Below, one piece after another: positions 6,570-14,758 of a stretch of 64,000 nucleotides of DNA. Positions within the stretch are counted from its first letter, which is position 1, and each line of letters opens with the position of its first letter. The DNA lies in NCBI GenBank assembly GCA_040217575.1, contig JAVJPW010000006.1:62001-126000 (forward strand), written 5' to 3'. Under the pieces are notes generated by a model, which made no database searches, had not been told where the DNA came from, and saw only the letters and a program-made list of their open reading frames with translations. The stretch is from Pacificispira sp040217575 (GTDB lineage: Bacteria > Pseudomonadota > Alphaproteobacteria > UBA8366 > Aestuariispiraceae). The position numbers were made by a program, and so were the translations under genes.

Positions 6570-8876
6570 TCATTCGGCGGCGGGCAGCCGGCAGATCAAT
6601 GATCCCGGTGTGTCGCCGCGGGCCAATTCGCCATTCTGTGCATAGATCAGCGACCGCCCGAGCCGCACGGCCAGATCCGCCGCAGCGGCCCGGCGCGAAC
6701 TATCCAGCATCAGGCTGACCCCCGGCACATCCGTTGTCGGCCCCAGGACCAGGTCCGACCAGGTCAACCGTTCCTTGGGGTTGATGTTGGTTTCGATGTG
6801 AAATGCGACCTGTCCTTCCGATGCGTCCTCCGGCGCCCAGGTGACCCGGACCGGGCTGTCCGGCGGGGTCATGCTGACAGCGGCGGAAAACAGTTTCGTC
6901 AGGCTTTTTCGCAGACGCGCGGCATCCGCATAGGCGTCCATGTCGGCCGGCGGCTCCGCGATTTCGATATTCGATATCGCATTCTGCGCGACCCGGTCCG
7001 CAGGCGCGCATTCAGCCGCCACCTCGCGCACCATTGCCGGCAGGTCGATCCGGCTTTCTTCAAGGGCGATGAAACCGGCCTGTACGGCGGCCAGGTCCAG
7101 CATATCCTCGATCAGGTCGGACAGTGTGGTCCCGGCGCTTCTGATACCGTCGATATAGGTCTTCTGGCGGTCGTTCAGGGCGTCTTCTTCGGCCAGATGC
7201 AGGAGTTCGGCGAATCCCAGAATGGCGTTCAACGGCGTGCGAAGTTCGTAGGAAACGCTGGAAATGAACTGGCTTTTCAGAAGATCGGCGTTTTCAAGTG
7301 CGTTGTTGCGTTCGCGCAGCGCGGCTTCGACCTGTGTGGTGTCGGTGATATCCAGATACAGAACCAGACACTGACCGTCCGGAAGAGGAATATAGGCATA
7401 GCGGATGACCCTGTCGTCGGTCAGGCTCATCTCGCCGGTCTTGGTCTTCGGTTCTGAAACCGACCGGATCATGAAGGACCGGGCTGTCGACCATTCCCCC
7501 TCGTAGTTCAGAAGGTCGCGCCCGGCATCTATCACGTCCGAAATATGCGGTCCCGTTTCCAGCCAGTCCGGGTCGAAACCGAACATGGCCGCATAGACAT
7601 TGTTGAACAGTTTCATCCGACCGTCGCGGCCGAAGACGCAGACCCCTTCCAGAAGTGAGTTCAGCGTGGAGTTCTGAACCGCCGTCAGGGTGTTGTGGGA
7701 ACTTTCCAGAGCCAGCCGATCCGTCACATCTTCATACTGGAATATCAGCCCGCCCAAAGGATGCGGTGCGGTCACACTTCGAATGGTGCGGCCGTCGGGA
7801 AGGTGAAGCAGTTGTTCGATCGGGTCGATGAGGGACGTGAACAACTGGTCCTGTGCGCGTTTGAAGGCCGGGAAATCCGACAGTTCCGGAAGCTGCTGGC
7901 GTTCACGCAACGTCTCCAGAAGTGCGGAAATCGTGGGTTGTTCGTCCAGTACGCGTTCGGGTACGTGCCACATCTGCGCATAGGGTGTGTTGAAGAATTT
8001 CAGACGTTTGTCGGGCCCGAACACCGCAATCGCCGATGTAAGTTTCTCCAGCACCTGATCCTGAACTGCGATATGTTCGGCCAATGTCGCCTGCAGGTCT
8101 TCCAGTGCGGTCAGATCCTCCGCCGAGCCGCCGATTGCGCCGGGCAGTCCGGGAATCGGCCCTTCCATCACGGAAAGCGCGCGGCGCGTGCCGCCCCGCA
8201 CGATGTGCCGGCTTTCCGACTGGTAGGACCCGGTGCGCATGGCAAGCTTTGCAAGATCATGCCCATGCTGTCCTGAGGCGGAGAGTTCGGGCGCGACACC
8301 GTCTTTCGCCGGTCCGGCGACATCTTCATAGGCACGGTTCCACCCGACAATCCGGAGGTCTTCCGAGTCGCGCCACCAGATCGGCACGGGCACCATGTCC
8401 AGAACCCCGCGCAGAAGGGTGACTTCGCCTTCCAGGTCCGTGAAACTTTCCGCAAGCCATGTGGCGGCGGTATCGTCGCGGACCCAGACCGCACATTCGT
8501 CTGCGATCCAGGATCCGGAAAGGACCAGCGAGTTTCGTTCCGCCGTTTGCACGGACTGTTCGAATACGGTCCTGTCGGCTGCAAGCGCGTCCAGGGCGCC
8601 CCGCAAATTGGCGGCGGCCTTATCCGGCAGGAAAGCGACCAGGTCGTCCGTCGACCGTGGTGCATCGTCACTGCCCAGGGACATCAGTTTCATCGCCACG
8701 CGGTTGGCCGTCCATCCGGCGGGCGTCCAGCGCAATACGCCGATGGGCGCGCTGTACAGTACCGACCGGTTGGCGGCGGCCGCACGGTGTTCCCGCCGAT
8801 AGCGGACAATGGTCACGGCCAGCGCCACCGCCAGCGCCGCGCACAGGACGGCAAGGATGCTTGTGTACCAAATCAT
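6570..8876 (-). CDS. divL: DivL-like multi-PAS pseudo-histidine kinase (Tyr in place of the H-box His)
   Basis: A 768-residue protein with one N-terminal membrane segment (about residues 5-25). PAS-like sensor modules follow at roughly 40-140, 155-260, 270-390 and 395-515. A histidine-kinase-like DHp/ATPase region fills 530-768. The H-box reads SVSYELRTPLNAI: the phosphate-accepting His is replaced by Tyr543 (codon 7248-7250, TAC). Caulobacter DivL, also about 769 residues, carries Tyr550 at this point and controls CckA-CtrA by binding rather than phosphotransfer. The N-box Asn is also lost (LFSAAVSMTPP where LLSNAxKFTP is usual) and no DxGxG motif is evident, so ATP use is doubtful. The start is set at MIWYTS; a longer frame to 9038 would run into ahcY. 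It lies downstream of ahcY with a terminator between. Confidence 0.75.
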   Translation of the reverse strand: MIWYTSILAVLCAALAVALAVTIVRYRREHRAAAANRSVLYSAPIGVLRWTPAGWTANRVAMKLMSLGSDDAPRSTDDLVAFLPDKAAANLRGALDALAADRTVFEQSVQTAERNSLVLSGSWIADECAVWVRDDTAATWLAESFTDLEGEVTLLRGVLDMVPVPIWWRDSEDLRIVGWNRAYEDVAGPAKDGVAPELSASGQHGHDLAKLAMRTGSYQSESRHIVRGGTRRALSVMEGPIPGLPGAIGGSAEDLTALEDLQATLAEHIAVQDQVLEKLTSAIAVFGPDKRLKFFNTPYAQMWHVPERVLDEQPTISALLETLRERQQLPELSDFPAFKRAQDQLFTSLIDPIEQLLHLPDGRTIRSVTAPHPLGGLIFQYEDVTDRLALESSHNTLTAVQNSTLNSLLEGVCVFGRDGRMKLFNNVYAAMFGFDPDWLETGPHISDVIDAGRDLLNYEGEWSTARSFMIRSVSEPKTKTGEMSLTDDRVIRYAYIPLPDGQCLVLYLDITDTTQVEAALRERNNALENADLLKSQFISSVSYELRTPLNAILGFAELLHLAEEDALNDRQKTYIDGIRSAGTTLSDLIEDMLDLAAVQAGFIALEESRIDLPAMVREVAAECAPADRVAQNAISNIEIAEPPADMDAYADAARLRKSLTKLFSAAVSMTPPDSPVRVTWAPEDASEGQVAFHIETNINPKERLTWSDLVLGPTTDVPGVSLMLDSSRRAAAADLAVRLGRSLIYAQNGELARGDTPGSLICRLPAAE

Positions 8877-8930
8877 TGGATCAGCATAGCGGGATTTTCG
8901 CGCCGGTTTAAAGGAAACAGGTTCAAATGA

Positions 8931-8961
8931 AACGGGCGGAAACCGGTTCGGTCTCCGCCCG
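8931..8961 (-). terminator. Rho-independent terminator after ahcY
   Basis: A perfect 8-bp stem CGGGCGGA/TCCGCCCG (8933-8940 with 8954-8961) encloses a 13-base loop. On the minus strand it is followed by TTTCATTTG, a moderate T-tract. It lies 31 bases past the ahcY stop. Confidence 0.65.
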
Positions 8962-8991
8962 CAAGCGCTTTGCCCTGATTCCGCAACCGGA

Positions 8992-10281
8992 TCAGTAGCG
9001 GTAGGCTTCCGGTTTGTGCGGTCCGTCGACCTCCACACCGATATAGGATGCTTGCTCTTGCGAAAGGCGCGTCAGCTCCGCCCCGACTTTCGCCAGGTGC
9101 AGGGCCGCAACTTTCTCATCCAGGTGCTTCGGCAGGACATAGACCTGGCGGTCGTAACGGTCCGCATGGTTCCACAGTTCGATCTGCGCCAGAACCTGGT
9201 TGGAAAAGGATGCGCTCATCACGAAGCTGGGGTGACCGGTAGCACAACCCAGGTTCACCAGCCGGCCCTCGGCGAGCACGATCAGCTTCTTGCCGTCCGG
9301 GAATTCGACCTGGTCGACCTGCGGCTTGATGTTGTCCCATTTGAAGTTCTTCAGGCCGTCGATCTGAATTTCACTGTCGAAATGCCCGATGTTGCAGACG
9401 ATGGCACGGTCCTTCATGGCGCGCATATGGTCGACGGTGATGACGTCGATATTGCCGGTCGCCGTGCAGAAAATGTCACCGCGCGGTGCGGCGGTTTCCA
9501 TCGTGACAACCTCGTACCCTTCCATTGCCGCCTGCAGGGCGCAGATCGGGTCGGCTTCGGTGACCATGACGCGGCAGCCCGCGTTGCGCAGGCTTTCGGC
9601 GGACCCTTTGCCGACGTCGCCATATCCGGCGACGACCGCGACCTTGCCGGCCATCATGACGTCGGTGGCGCGGCGGATCGCATCGACCAGACTTTCGCGG
9701 CAGCCGTACTTGTTGTCGAACTTCGACTTGGTAACGCTGTCATTCACATTGATGGCCGGGACCTTCAGCGTGCCGTTTTTGGCCATTTCATGCAGGCGGT
9801 GGACGCCGGTCGTCGTTTCTTCCGACAGGCCCCGGACATTGTCCAGAAGCGCCGGATAGTTTTCGTGCATGCGGATCGTAAGGTCGCCGCCATCGTCCAG
9901 GATCATGTTCGGAACCCAGCCGTCCGGCCCTTCGATCGTCATGTCGATGGCCCACCAGAACTCTTCCTCGTTCATGCCCTTCCAGGCAAAGACCGGGACG
10001 CCGGATGCCGCGATGGCGGCGGCGGCATGGTCCTGGGTGGAAAAGATGTTGCACGAAGACCAGCGCACTTCGGCACCCAGCGCCGTCAGCGTTTCGATCA
10101 GGACGGCGGTCTGGATCGTCATGTGCAGGCAGCCCGCGATCCGCGCGCCCTTCAGCGGCTGTTCCGCGCCATATTCCTCGCGCAGCGACATCAGGCCCGG
10201 CATTTCGATCTCGGCCAGTTCGATTTCCTTGCGTCCCCAGTCTGCCAGGGAAATATCTTTCACCTTAAAATCTTCAGCCAT
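8992..10281 (-). CDS. ahcY: Adenosylhomocysteinase
   Basis: A cytosolic NAD-dependent hydrolase that splits S-adenosylhomocysteine into adenosine and homocysteine, keeping SAM-dependent methylation running. The length of 429 residues is normal. Visible family segments: ADWGRKEIELAEIEMPGL at the N-terminus, SCNIFSTQDHAAAA, NVNDSVTKSKFDNKYGCRESL (substrate and NAD region), AGYGDVGKGSAESL (Rossmann GxGxxG), NIGHFDSEI, and the C-terminal GPHKPEAYRY that reaches into the partner's NAD site. A strong AAGGAAGG ribosome site precedes the ATG. It is monocistronic by its own promoter and terminator, with the DivL-like gene downstream. metK at 62 kb is the other SAM-cycle gene in the window. Confidence 0.98.
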   Translation of the reverse strand: MAEDFKVKDISLADWGRKEIELAEIEMPGLMSLREEYGAEQPLKGARIAGCLHMTIQTAVLIETLTALGAEVRWSSCNIFSTQDHAAAAIAASGVPVFAWKGMNEEEFWWAIDMTIEGPDGWVPNMILDDGGDLTIRMHENYPALLDNVRGLSEETTTGVHRLHEMAKNGTLKVPAINVNDSVTKSKFDNKYGCRESLVDAIRRATDVMMAGKVAVVAGYGDVGKGSAESLRNAGCRVMVTEADPICALQAAMEGYEVVTMETAAPRGDIFCTATGNIDVITVDHMRAMKDRAIVCNIGHFDSEIQIDGLKNFKWDNIKPQVDQVEFPDGKKLIVLAEGRLVNLGCATGHPSFVMSASFSNQVLAQIELWNHADRYDRQVYVLPKHLDEKVAALHLAKVGAELTRLSQEQASYIGVEVDGPHKPEAYRY

Positions 10282-10347
10282 CTATCCGGCCTTCCTTTCG
10301 AAGCATTGGATGTCGTGATTTCCGGCGGGAACCCGCGATTTGTGCGG

Positions 10348-10376
10348 CATATAGCAGTCACTCCCACCGGCGGCAA
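10348..10376 (-). promoter_or_regulatory. Sigma-70-like promoter of ahcY
   Basis: On the minus strand: TTGCCG (10371-10376), a 17-base spacer, TATATG (10348-10353). It leaves a leader of about 60 bases. I did not find the core of an SAH riboswitch in that leader. Confidence 0.4.
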
Positions 10377-10570
10377 GCGTCCGCAGCCGGGAAAATAACC
10401 GCCAGAGTCCGGCGTGGAGCGGCGGAAACCGCAAGAAATAGCCATTCTTCCAAATTTTCTGTCGACATATTGTGCAAATCACCTCAGTTAGTAGGTAGGA
10501 GAGGTTTTGGGTGCTTCGACCGCTATATCGTGTGTGCCCGTCGGGAAAATTCGTACCGAGAGAAGACGGA

Positions 10571-11707
10571 ATGAAACGTCTGCTGCTTGCAAGTTGTGTT
10601 GCCGTTGGCGCATCGGCCCTGATTTCGGGTGCCGTTCAGGCCCGCGACGGCGGTTTCTATATCGGTGTCGGCGCCGGCTACAATATGCCGCACGACCAGG
10701 ATCTGGATATCCCGAACACCAACCAAACCATTGAACATGGCGGTGGCCCGGGCGGCCTTGCCGCGGTCGGCTATAAATTCGAAGGCGGCTGGCGTGTCGA
10801 AGCCGAAGGCGGGTACCGGACCAGTACGGTCGACGGCATCAGCGACGGTCAGGGCGACGGCGATGTCGATGCCTGGTCGATGATCGTGAACGGGCTGTAT
10901 GATTTCGAAGCCGACGGCTTCACGCCGTATATCGGGGTGGGCGCCGGTGTCGCGATGCTGAATTTCACTGACGTATCGCCGGTCAATGACGTGAACGGCG
11001 CGACGTCGCTCAACAGATCCGCGGACCCCAATCTGGCGTTGCAGGCGATTGCTGGTGTCGCGTTCGAGATTTTCGACGATGTCGAACTGACGGGACAGTA
11101 TAACTTCCTTGCCGTTCCGGAAGTCGAAGTAAACACGGGAACCAATGTCCGGTCCCGGTCGGAATTCTATGACCATTTGTTCACGGTCGGCCTGCGATAC
11201 ACCTTCCCGACCGGCGGGTCGCGGATGACCGAAGAACCGCAGCCGATGATGGAACAGTCGGTAATCGAACTGGCGCCAGAACCGGAACCCGAGCCGGAAC
11301 CCGAACCGGTTCAGGAGGCAGCGGCCCCGCCGCCGCCGGCACCACCGGCCCCACCGCCGCCCGCAGAACCGGAAATCACGCGGAACTTCATCGTCTATTT
11401 CGATTGGGATGAATCCTCGCTGACCCCGGCGACACAGGCGATCCTGCGGCAGGCCGCGGAATTCGCGCGGACCGGAAATGTCGCGCGCATCATTCTGACC
11501 GGCCACGCCGACCGGTCCGGGACGGAACAATACAATGTCGGGCTGTCTCAGGACCGTTCGGACATGGTGCGTACCATGCTGGTCGAACTCGGTCTTCCGG
11601 CGACCGGCATCGTCACGTTCGCGCGCGGCGAATCCGAACCCTTGGTCCCGACCGAGGACGGCATCCGCGAGGCGCAGAACCGGCGCGTCGAAATCGTCCT
11701 GGAATAA
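10571..11707 (+). CDS. OmpA family outer membrane protein
   Basis: A 378-residue outer membrane protein. The signal peptide MKRLLLASCVAVGASALISGAVQA is cut at about residue 24. An eight-strand beta-barrel follows, with an aromatic/glycine pattern from YIGVGAGYN to FTVGLRYTFP. A hinge of repeated Glu-Pro, then Pro/Ala, comes near residues 237-270. The C-terminal OmpA peptidoglycan-binding domain contains FDWDESSLTPA, GHADRSGTEQYNVGLSQDR and EAQNRRVEIVLE. It tethers outer membrane to cell wall. The start is set at the ATG at 10571, preceded by AGAAGACGGA; a frame extending to 10511 would put 20 residues before an otherwise perfect signal peptide. The gene stands alone, with a 74-base gap to ccmA that holds a small hairpin. 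Confidence 0.92.
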   Translation: MKRLLLASCVAVGASALISGAVQARDGGFYIGVGAGYNMPHDQDLDIPNTNQTIEHGGGPGGLAAVGYKFEGGWRVEAEGGYRTSTVDGISDGQGDGDVDAWSMIVNGLYDFEADGFTPYIGVGAGVAMLNFTDVSPVNDVNGATSLNRSADPNLALQAIAGVAFEIFDDVELTGQYNFLAVPEVEVNTGTNVRSRSEFYDHLFTVGLRYTFPTGGSRMTEEPQPMMEQSVIELAPEPEPEPEPEPVQEAAAPPPPAPPAPPPPAEPEITRNFIVYFDWDESSLTPATQAILRQAAEFARTGNVARIILTGHADRSGTEQYNVGLSQDRSDMVRTMLVELGLPATGIVTFARGESEPLVPTEDGIREAQNRRVEIVLE

Positions 11708-11743
11708 TTCCGGTCACCGCTAGGCCTGTCTTTGATGCCGCAT

Positions 11744-11764
11744 TGCGTCAGGTTGCTTGACGCA
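11744..11764 (+). other. Stem-loop between ompA-like gene and ccmA
   Basis: A perfect 7-bp inverted repeat TGCGTCA/TGACGCA with a 7-base loop. No T-tract follows, so it is a weak terminator candidate at best, or an RNA-stabilising stem or operator. Confidence 0.35.
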
Positions 11765-11781
11765 GTCGGTCCCTGTGGCGC

Positions 11782-12450
11782 ATGAAACGTCGGATGACCC
11801 GAATTTCCGCTGAAAATCTGGCCTGTTTCCGTGGCGGCCGATTGGTGTTCCGGGGGCTGGCCTTTACGGTTGTGTCGGGCGGTGCGCTGTTGCTGACCGG
11901 CACCAACGGAAGTGGCAAGTCCAGCCTGTTGCGGATTCTGGCGGGTTTGCTGGAACCGTTCGACGGCACCGTTCTTGCCGATGGCGTGTTGCTGGACCGT
12001 CGGACCCGTGCCGACCACGCCGCCCGAACCGCCTATATCGGTCATCAGGATGCCCTCAAGCCGACGCTCACGGTCGAAGAAACGGTCGAATTCTGGTCGG
12101 CACTGGCCCTGGGCGGTGACCGGGCGATGTCCTGTGACAAGGCCCTGGCGGCACTGAACCTGTCCGATCTGGCCCCGGTGCGCGTCCAGTATTTGTCGTC
12201 CGGTCAGCGTCGGCGACTGGCACTGACCCGTCTTCTGGTTTCCGGGGCCGACCTGTGGCTGATGGACGAACCGACGGTCGGTCTGGACACGGCGTCGGTC
12301 GCGCTGGTCGAAGACATGGTCTCCCGGCACCGCGATGCGGGCGGAACCGCGATACTGTCCACCCATATCGAGTTCCGGCTGGGTGACGCTTCGACCCTGG
12401 ACCTGGGCGACTTCGCGCCGGTCCCCATGACATTGGAAGCCGCGTCATGA
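11782..12450 (+). CDS. ccmA: Cytochrome c maturation ATPase CcmA
   Basis: The ATP-binding subunit of the CcmABCD complex, which releases haem-loaded CcmE during System I cytochrome c maturation. The 222 residues carry Walker A GTNGSGKS (40-47), the ABC signature LSSGQRRRLAL, Walker B LWLMDEPTVGLD and the switch His in STHIE. ATGs occur at 11782 and 11794, neither with a strong ribosome site. First gene of a nine-gene ccm operon; its stop overlaps the ccmB start by four bases. Confidence 0.95.
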   Translation: MKRRMTRISAENLACFRGGRLVFRGLAFTVVSGGALLLTGTNGSGKSSLLRILAGLLEPFDGTVLADGVLLDRRTRADHAARTAYIGHQDALKPTLTVEETVEFWSALALGGDRAMSCDKALAALNLSDLAPVRVQYLSSGQRRRLALTRLLVSGADLWLMDEPTVGLDTASVALVEDMVSRHRDAGGTAILSTHIEFRLGDASTLDLGDFAPVPMTLEAAS

Positions 12451-13115
12451 CGGCCTTTCTTGCCGTTCTGATGCGCGATATGCGGCTTGCCTATCGGCAA
12501 AGCGCCGACCTTGCGCTGGTGTTGGGGTTCTATGTCATCGCTGCCTCCCTGTTCCCGTTCGGGGTGGGCGCGACACCGGAAATTCTGGCCCGGATTGCGG
12601 CCGGCGTGATCTGGGTTCTGGCCCTGCTTTCGGTCATGCTGTCGCTCGACCGGATGTTCCAGAATGATTTCGAAGACGGGTCACTGGAACAGATGGCGTT
12701 GGCACCGCATTCCCTGACGCTGTGTGTGCTGGCCAAGGTTCTGGCCCACTGGCTGACCACGGGGGTTCCGCTGATTGCGGTGACTCCGCTGATCGCGGTT
12801 CTGCTGAATTTCCCGGAACAGGCCTATTGGACGCTGTTGACCGGACTTCTGCTGGGCACGCCGTCGCTCAGCCTGATCGGTGCGGTCGGCGCGGCCCTGA
12901 CCCTGGGCGCCAGGCGCGCCGGGTTGCTGATTGCGCTTTTGGTTCTACCGCTCTACATCCCTGTTCTGATCTTCGGTGTCACGGCGGTGGATGCCGTGCT
13001 GACCGGCGTCGGCGCGCGCGTGCACTTTTTGTATCTGGGCGCTATCCTGGCGGCGGCGCTGTCTTTGGCGCCGCTGGCGGCCGCGGCGGGCGTTCGGCAC
13101 GGTGTCGAAGGTTAG
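12447..13115 (+). CDS. ccmB: Haem exporter permease CcmB
   Basis: A 222-residue integral membrane protein with about six hydrophobic helices, the membrane partner of CcmA. The conserved N-terminal segment MRDMRLAYRQSADL and the SLDRMFQNDFEDGSLEQ loop match CcmB. ATGA overlap with ccmA indicates translational coupling. Confidence 0.95.
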   Translation: MTAFLAVLMRDMRLAYRQSADLALVLGFYVIAASLFPFGVGATPEILARIAAGVIWVLALLSVMLSLDRMFQNDFEDGSLEQMALAPHSLTLCVLAKVLAHWLTTGVPLIAVTPLIAVLLNFPEQAYWTLLTGLLLGTPSLSLIGAVGAALTLGARRAGLLIALLVLPLYIPVLIFGVTAVDAVLTGVGARVHFLYLGAILAAALSLAPLAAAAGVRHGVEG

Positions 13116-13156
13116 ATGTGCGACAGCAGCGATAGAAAAAGCCAAGGGCGGTTCCG

Positions 13157-13963
13157 GTGATACATCGCTTTGCAAATCCAAGCCGTTTCATGCGTGTTGC
13201 GGACGCCCTGTTTCCCTGGATGCTGGCGTTCAGCATACCGCTGTTGCTGGGCGGGCTGTATTTCGCGCTGATCGCGTCCCCGGCGGACTATCAACAGTCG
13301 GAAACGGTGCGCATCATGTATCTGCATGTCCCGGCGGCGTTCCTGGCCCAGGGCATTTATGTGGTCATGGCGCTGGGCAGTGCCAGCTTCCTTATCTGGA
13401 AACACCCGCTGGGGGACCTGATTGCCCGTTCCGCCGCGCCGATCGGCTGTGCCTTCTGTTTTATCTGTCTGGTGACCGGTTCCTTGTGGGGCAAACCGAC
13501 CTGGGGGACCTACTGGGTCTGGGATGCCCGGCTGACATCCATGCTGATCCTGTTGTTCCTGTATTTCGGTTATCTGGCGCTGGCCAACGCGTTCGATGAC
13601 CCGGCGCGGGGCGACAAGCCCGCCGCCATTCTGGCCGTGGTCGGGATCGTCAATATTCCGGTCATCAAGTTTTCGGTCTATTTCTTCAACACGCTGCATC
13701 AGCAATCGACCCTGTTCGGCGATCTGTTCGGCCGGGACGAAGAACAGGAACAGTTGCGCGACCGCCTTTTGGATCAGGACATCGTCACCGCCGCGACCGA
13801 ACAGGGAACGGCCCTGCCGCCCGAAATGATGCTGCCGCTTCTCTTGATGCTGGGCGGATTTTCCCTACTTTTCCTGGTGTTGCTCGTGGTCCGGATGCGT
13901 GGTGAACTGGTGTCGGTTCGAATTCGCGCCCTTCGCGCCGGTCTGACGGCGCCTGGCGGGTGA
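13157..13963 (+). CDS. ccmC: Haem exporter protein CcmC
   Basis: A 268-residue six-helix membrane protein of the haem-handling superfamily that loads haem onto CcmE. The tryptophan-rich WWD motif reads WGKPTWGTYWVWDARLTS, near residues 112-129. Conserved periplasmic histidines are seen in MYLHVPAAF and NTLHQQ. The start codon is GTG at 13157, behind an AAGGGCGG ribosome site; an ATG at 13190 would remove the first 11 residues. Confidence 0.95.
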   Translation: MIHRFANPSRFMRVADALFPWMLAFSIPLLLGGLYFALIASPADYQQSETVRIMYLHVPAAFLAQGIYVVMALGSASFLIWKHPLGDLIARSAAPIGCAFCFICLVTGSLWGKPTWGTYWVWDARLTSMLILLFLYFGYLALANAFDDPARGDKPAAILAVVGIVNIPVIKFSVYFFNTLHQQSTLFGDLFGRDEEQEQLRDRLLDQDIVTAATEQGTALPPEMMLPLLLMLGGFSLLFLVLLVVRMRGELVSVRIRALRAGLTAPGG

Positions 13964-13982
13964 GGAACGAAAGCAGGGCGGC

Positions 13983-14171
13983 ATGACTGATCTTGGTCAA
14001 TTTTTCGACATGGGCGGCTATGCGGGCTTTATCTGGCCGTCCTACGCGATATGTTTCGGACTGCTGATCGTGCTTGCTGTCCAGTCGGTTACGGCCCTGC
14101 AGCGGCGTCGGCGCGAACTTGAAATGCTGGAACGCAGCCGCAAGGGGCAGGCTTCCGGCGAGCAGGACTAG
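13983..14171 (+). CDS. ccmD: Haem exporter protein CcmD
   Basis: A 62-residue single-helix protein (membrane segment FIWPSYAICFGLLIVLAVQSV) with a basic cytoplasmic tail, QRRRRELEMLERSRKG. It holds the CcmABCE complex together. Length, position after ccmC and topology are diagnostic, although CcmD sequences vary. Confidence 0.9.
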   Translation: MTDLGQFFDMGGYAGFIWPSYAICFGLLIVLAVQSVTALQRRRRELEMLERSRKGQASGEQD

Positions 14172-14189
14172 GGAACCGGACGGAGACCA

Positions 14190-14738
14190 ATGACGGGCGC
14201 CACGAAATCGCTCGCCTATCGGCGCAAACGCACCCGCATGACGCTGGTCGTGTGCGGGCTGTTGTTTCTGGGAATTGCGACGGCGCTGACGCTGACCGCG
14301 CTGGAAGAAAACATCACCTTCTTCTTCGGTCCAAGCCAGGTCGCCGCGGGGGAGGTTCCGGACGGTGCGCGGTTCCGGATCGGCGGGCTGGTGGAAGTCG
14401 GAAGCTGTCGGTTGCTCAGCGACGGTGTGACGCATGAATTCGTCGTCACCGATGGTGCATCCAGTGTTACCGTCACCTATCGGGGCCTGTTGCCAAGTCT
14501 GTTTCGCGACGGCCAGGGTATTGTGGCGCTGGGCCATTTGGGCAGTGACATGCAGTTCGCCGCCGAAGAAGTCCTGGCAAAGCATGACGAAACCTATATC
14601 CCCGCCGAAGCGGTGGAAGCGATGCGTCAGGCCGGAACCTGGCGCGATGCGGGGGAAGAAGGCGACACCGCCGCCGCCCTGGAACAGGCCGCGCAGGAAA
14701 CGCCGCGCACCGACCCCTGTCCGCCGGTGGCCGCCTGA
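14190..14738 (+). CDS. ccmE: Periplasmic haem chaperone CcmE
   Basis: A 182-residue haem chaperone anchored by one N-terminal helix (about residues 17-37) with an OB-fold periplasmic domain. The covalent haem ligand His132 and the axial Tyr136 lie in KHDETYIP, the canonical HxxxY motif. The 45-residue tail after this is acidic and poorly conserved. It receives haem from CcmC and hands it to CcmF/H. Confidence 0.96.
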   Translation: MTGATKSLAYRRKRTRMTLVVCGLLFLGIATALTLTALEENITFFFGPSQVAAGEVPDGARFRIGGLVEVGSCRLLSDGVTHEFVVTDGASSVTVTYRGLLPSLFRDGQGIVALGHLGSDMQFAAEEVLAKHDETYIPAEAVEAMRQAGTWRDAGEEGDTAAALEQAAQETPRTDPCPPVAA

Positions 14739-14758
14739 ATGGAAGGAAGCCTGACGTC

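Noticed and set aside
10282..10347. SAH riboswitch in the ahcY leader
   Set aside because: The leader is only about 60 bases and I could not find the conserved aptamer core.
9016..10398. Long plus-strand open frame (460 codons) antisense to ahcY
   Set aside because: Low-complexity His/Gln/Arg-rich translation typical of GC-rich antisense shadows. ahcY on the other strand is certain.
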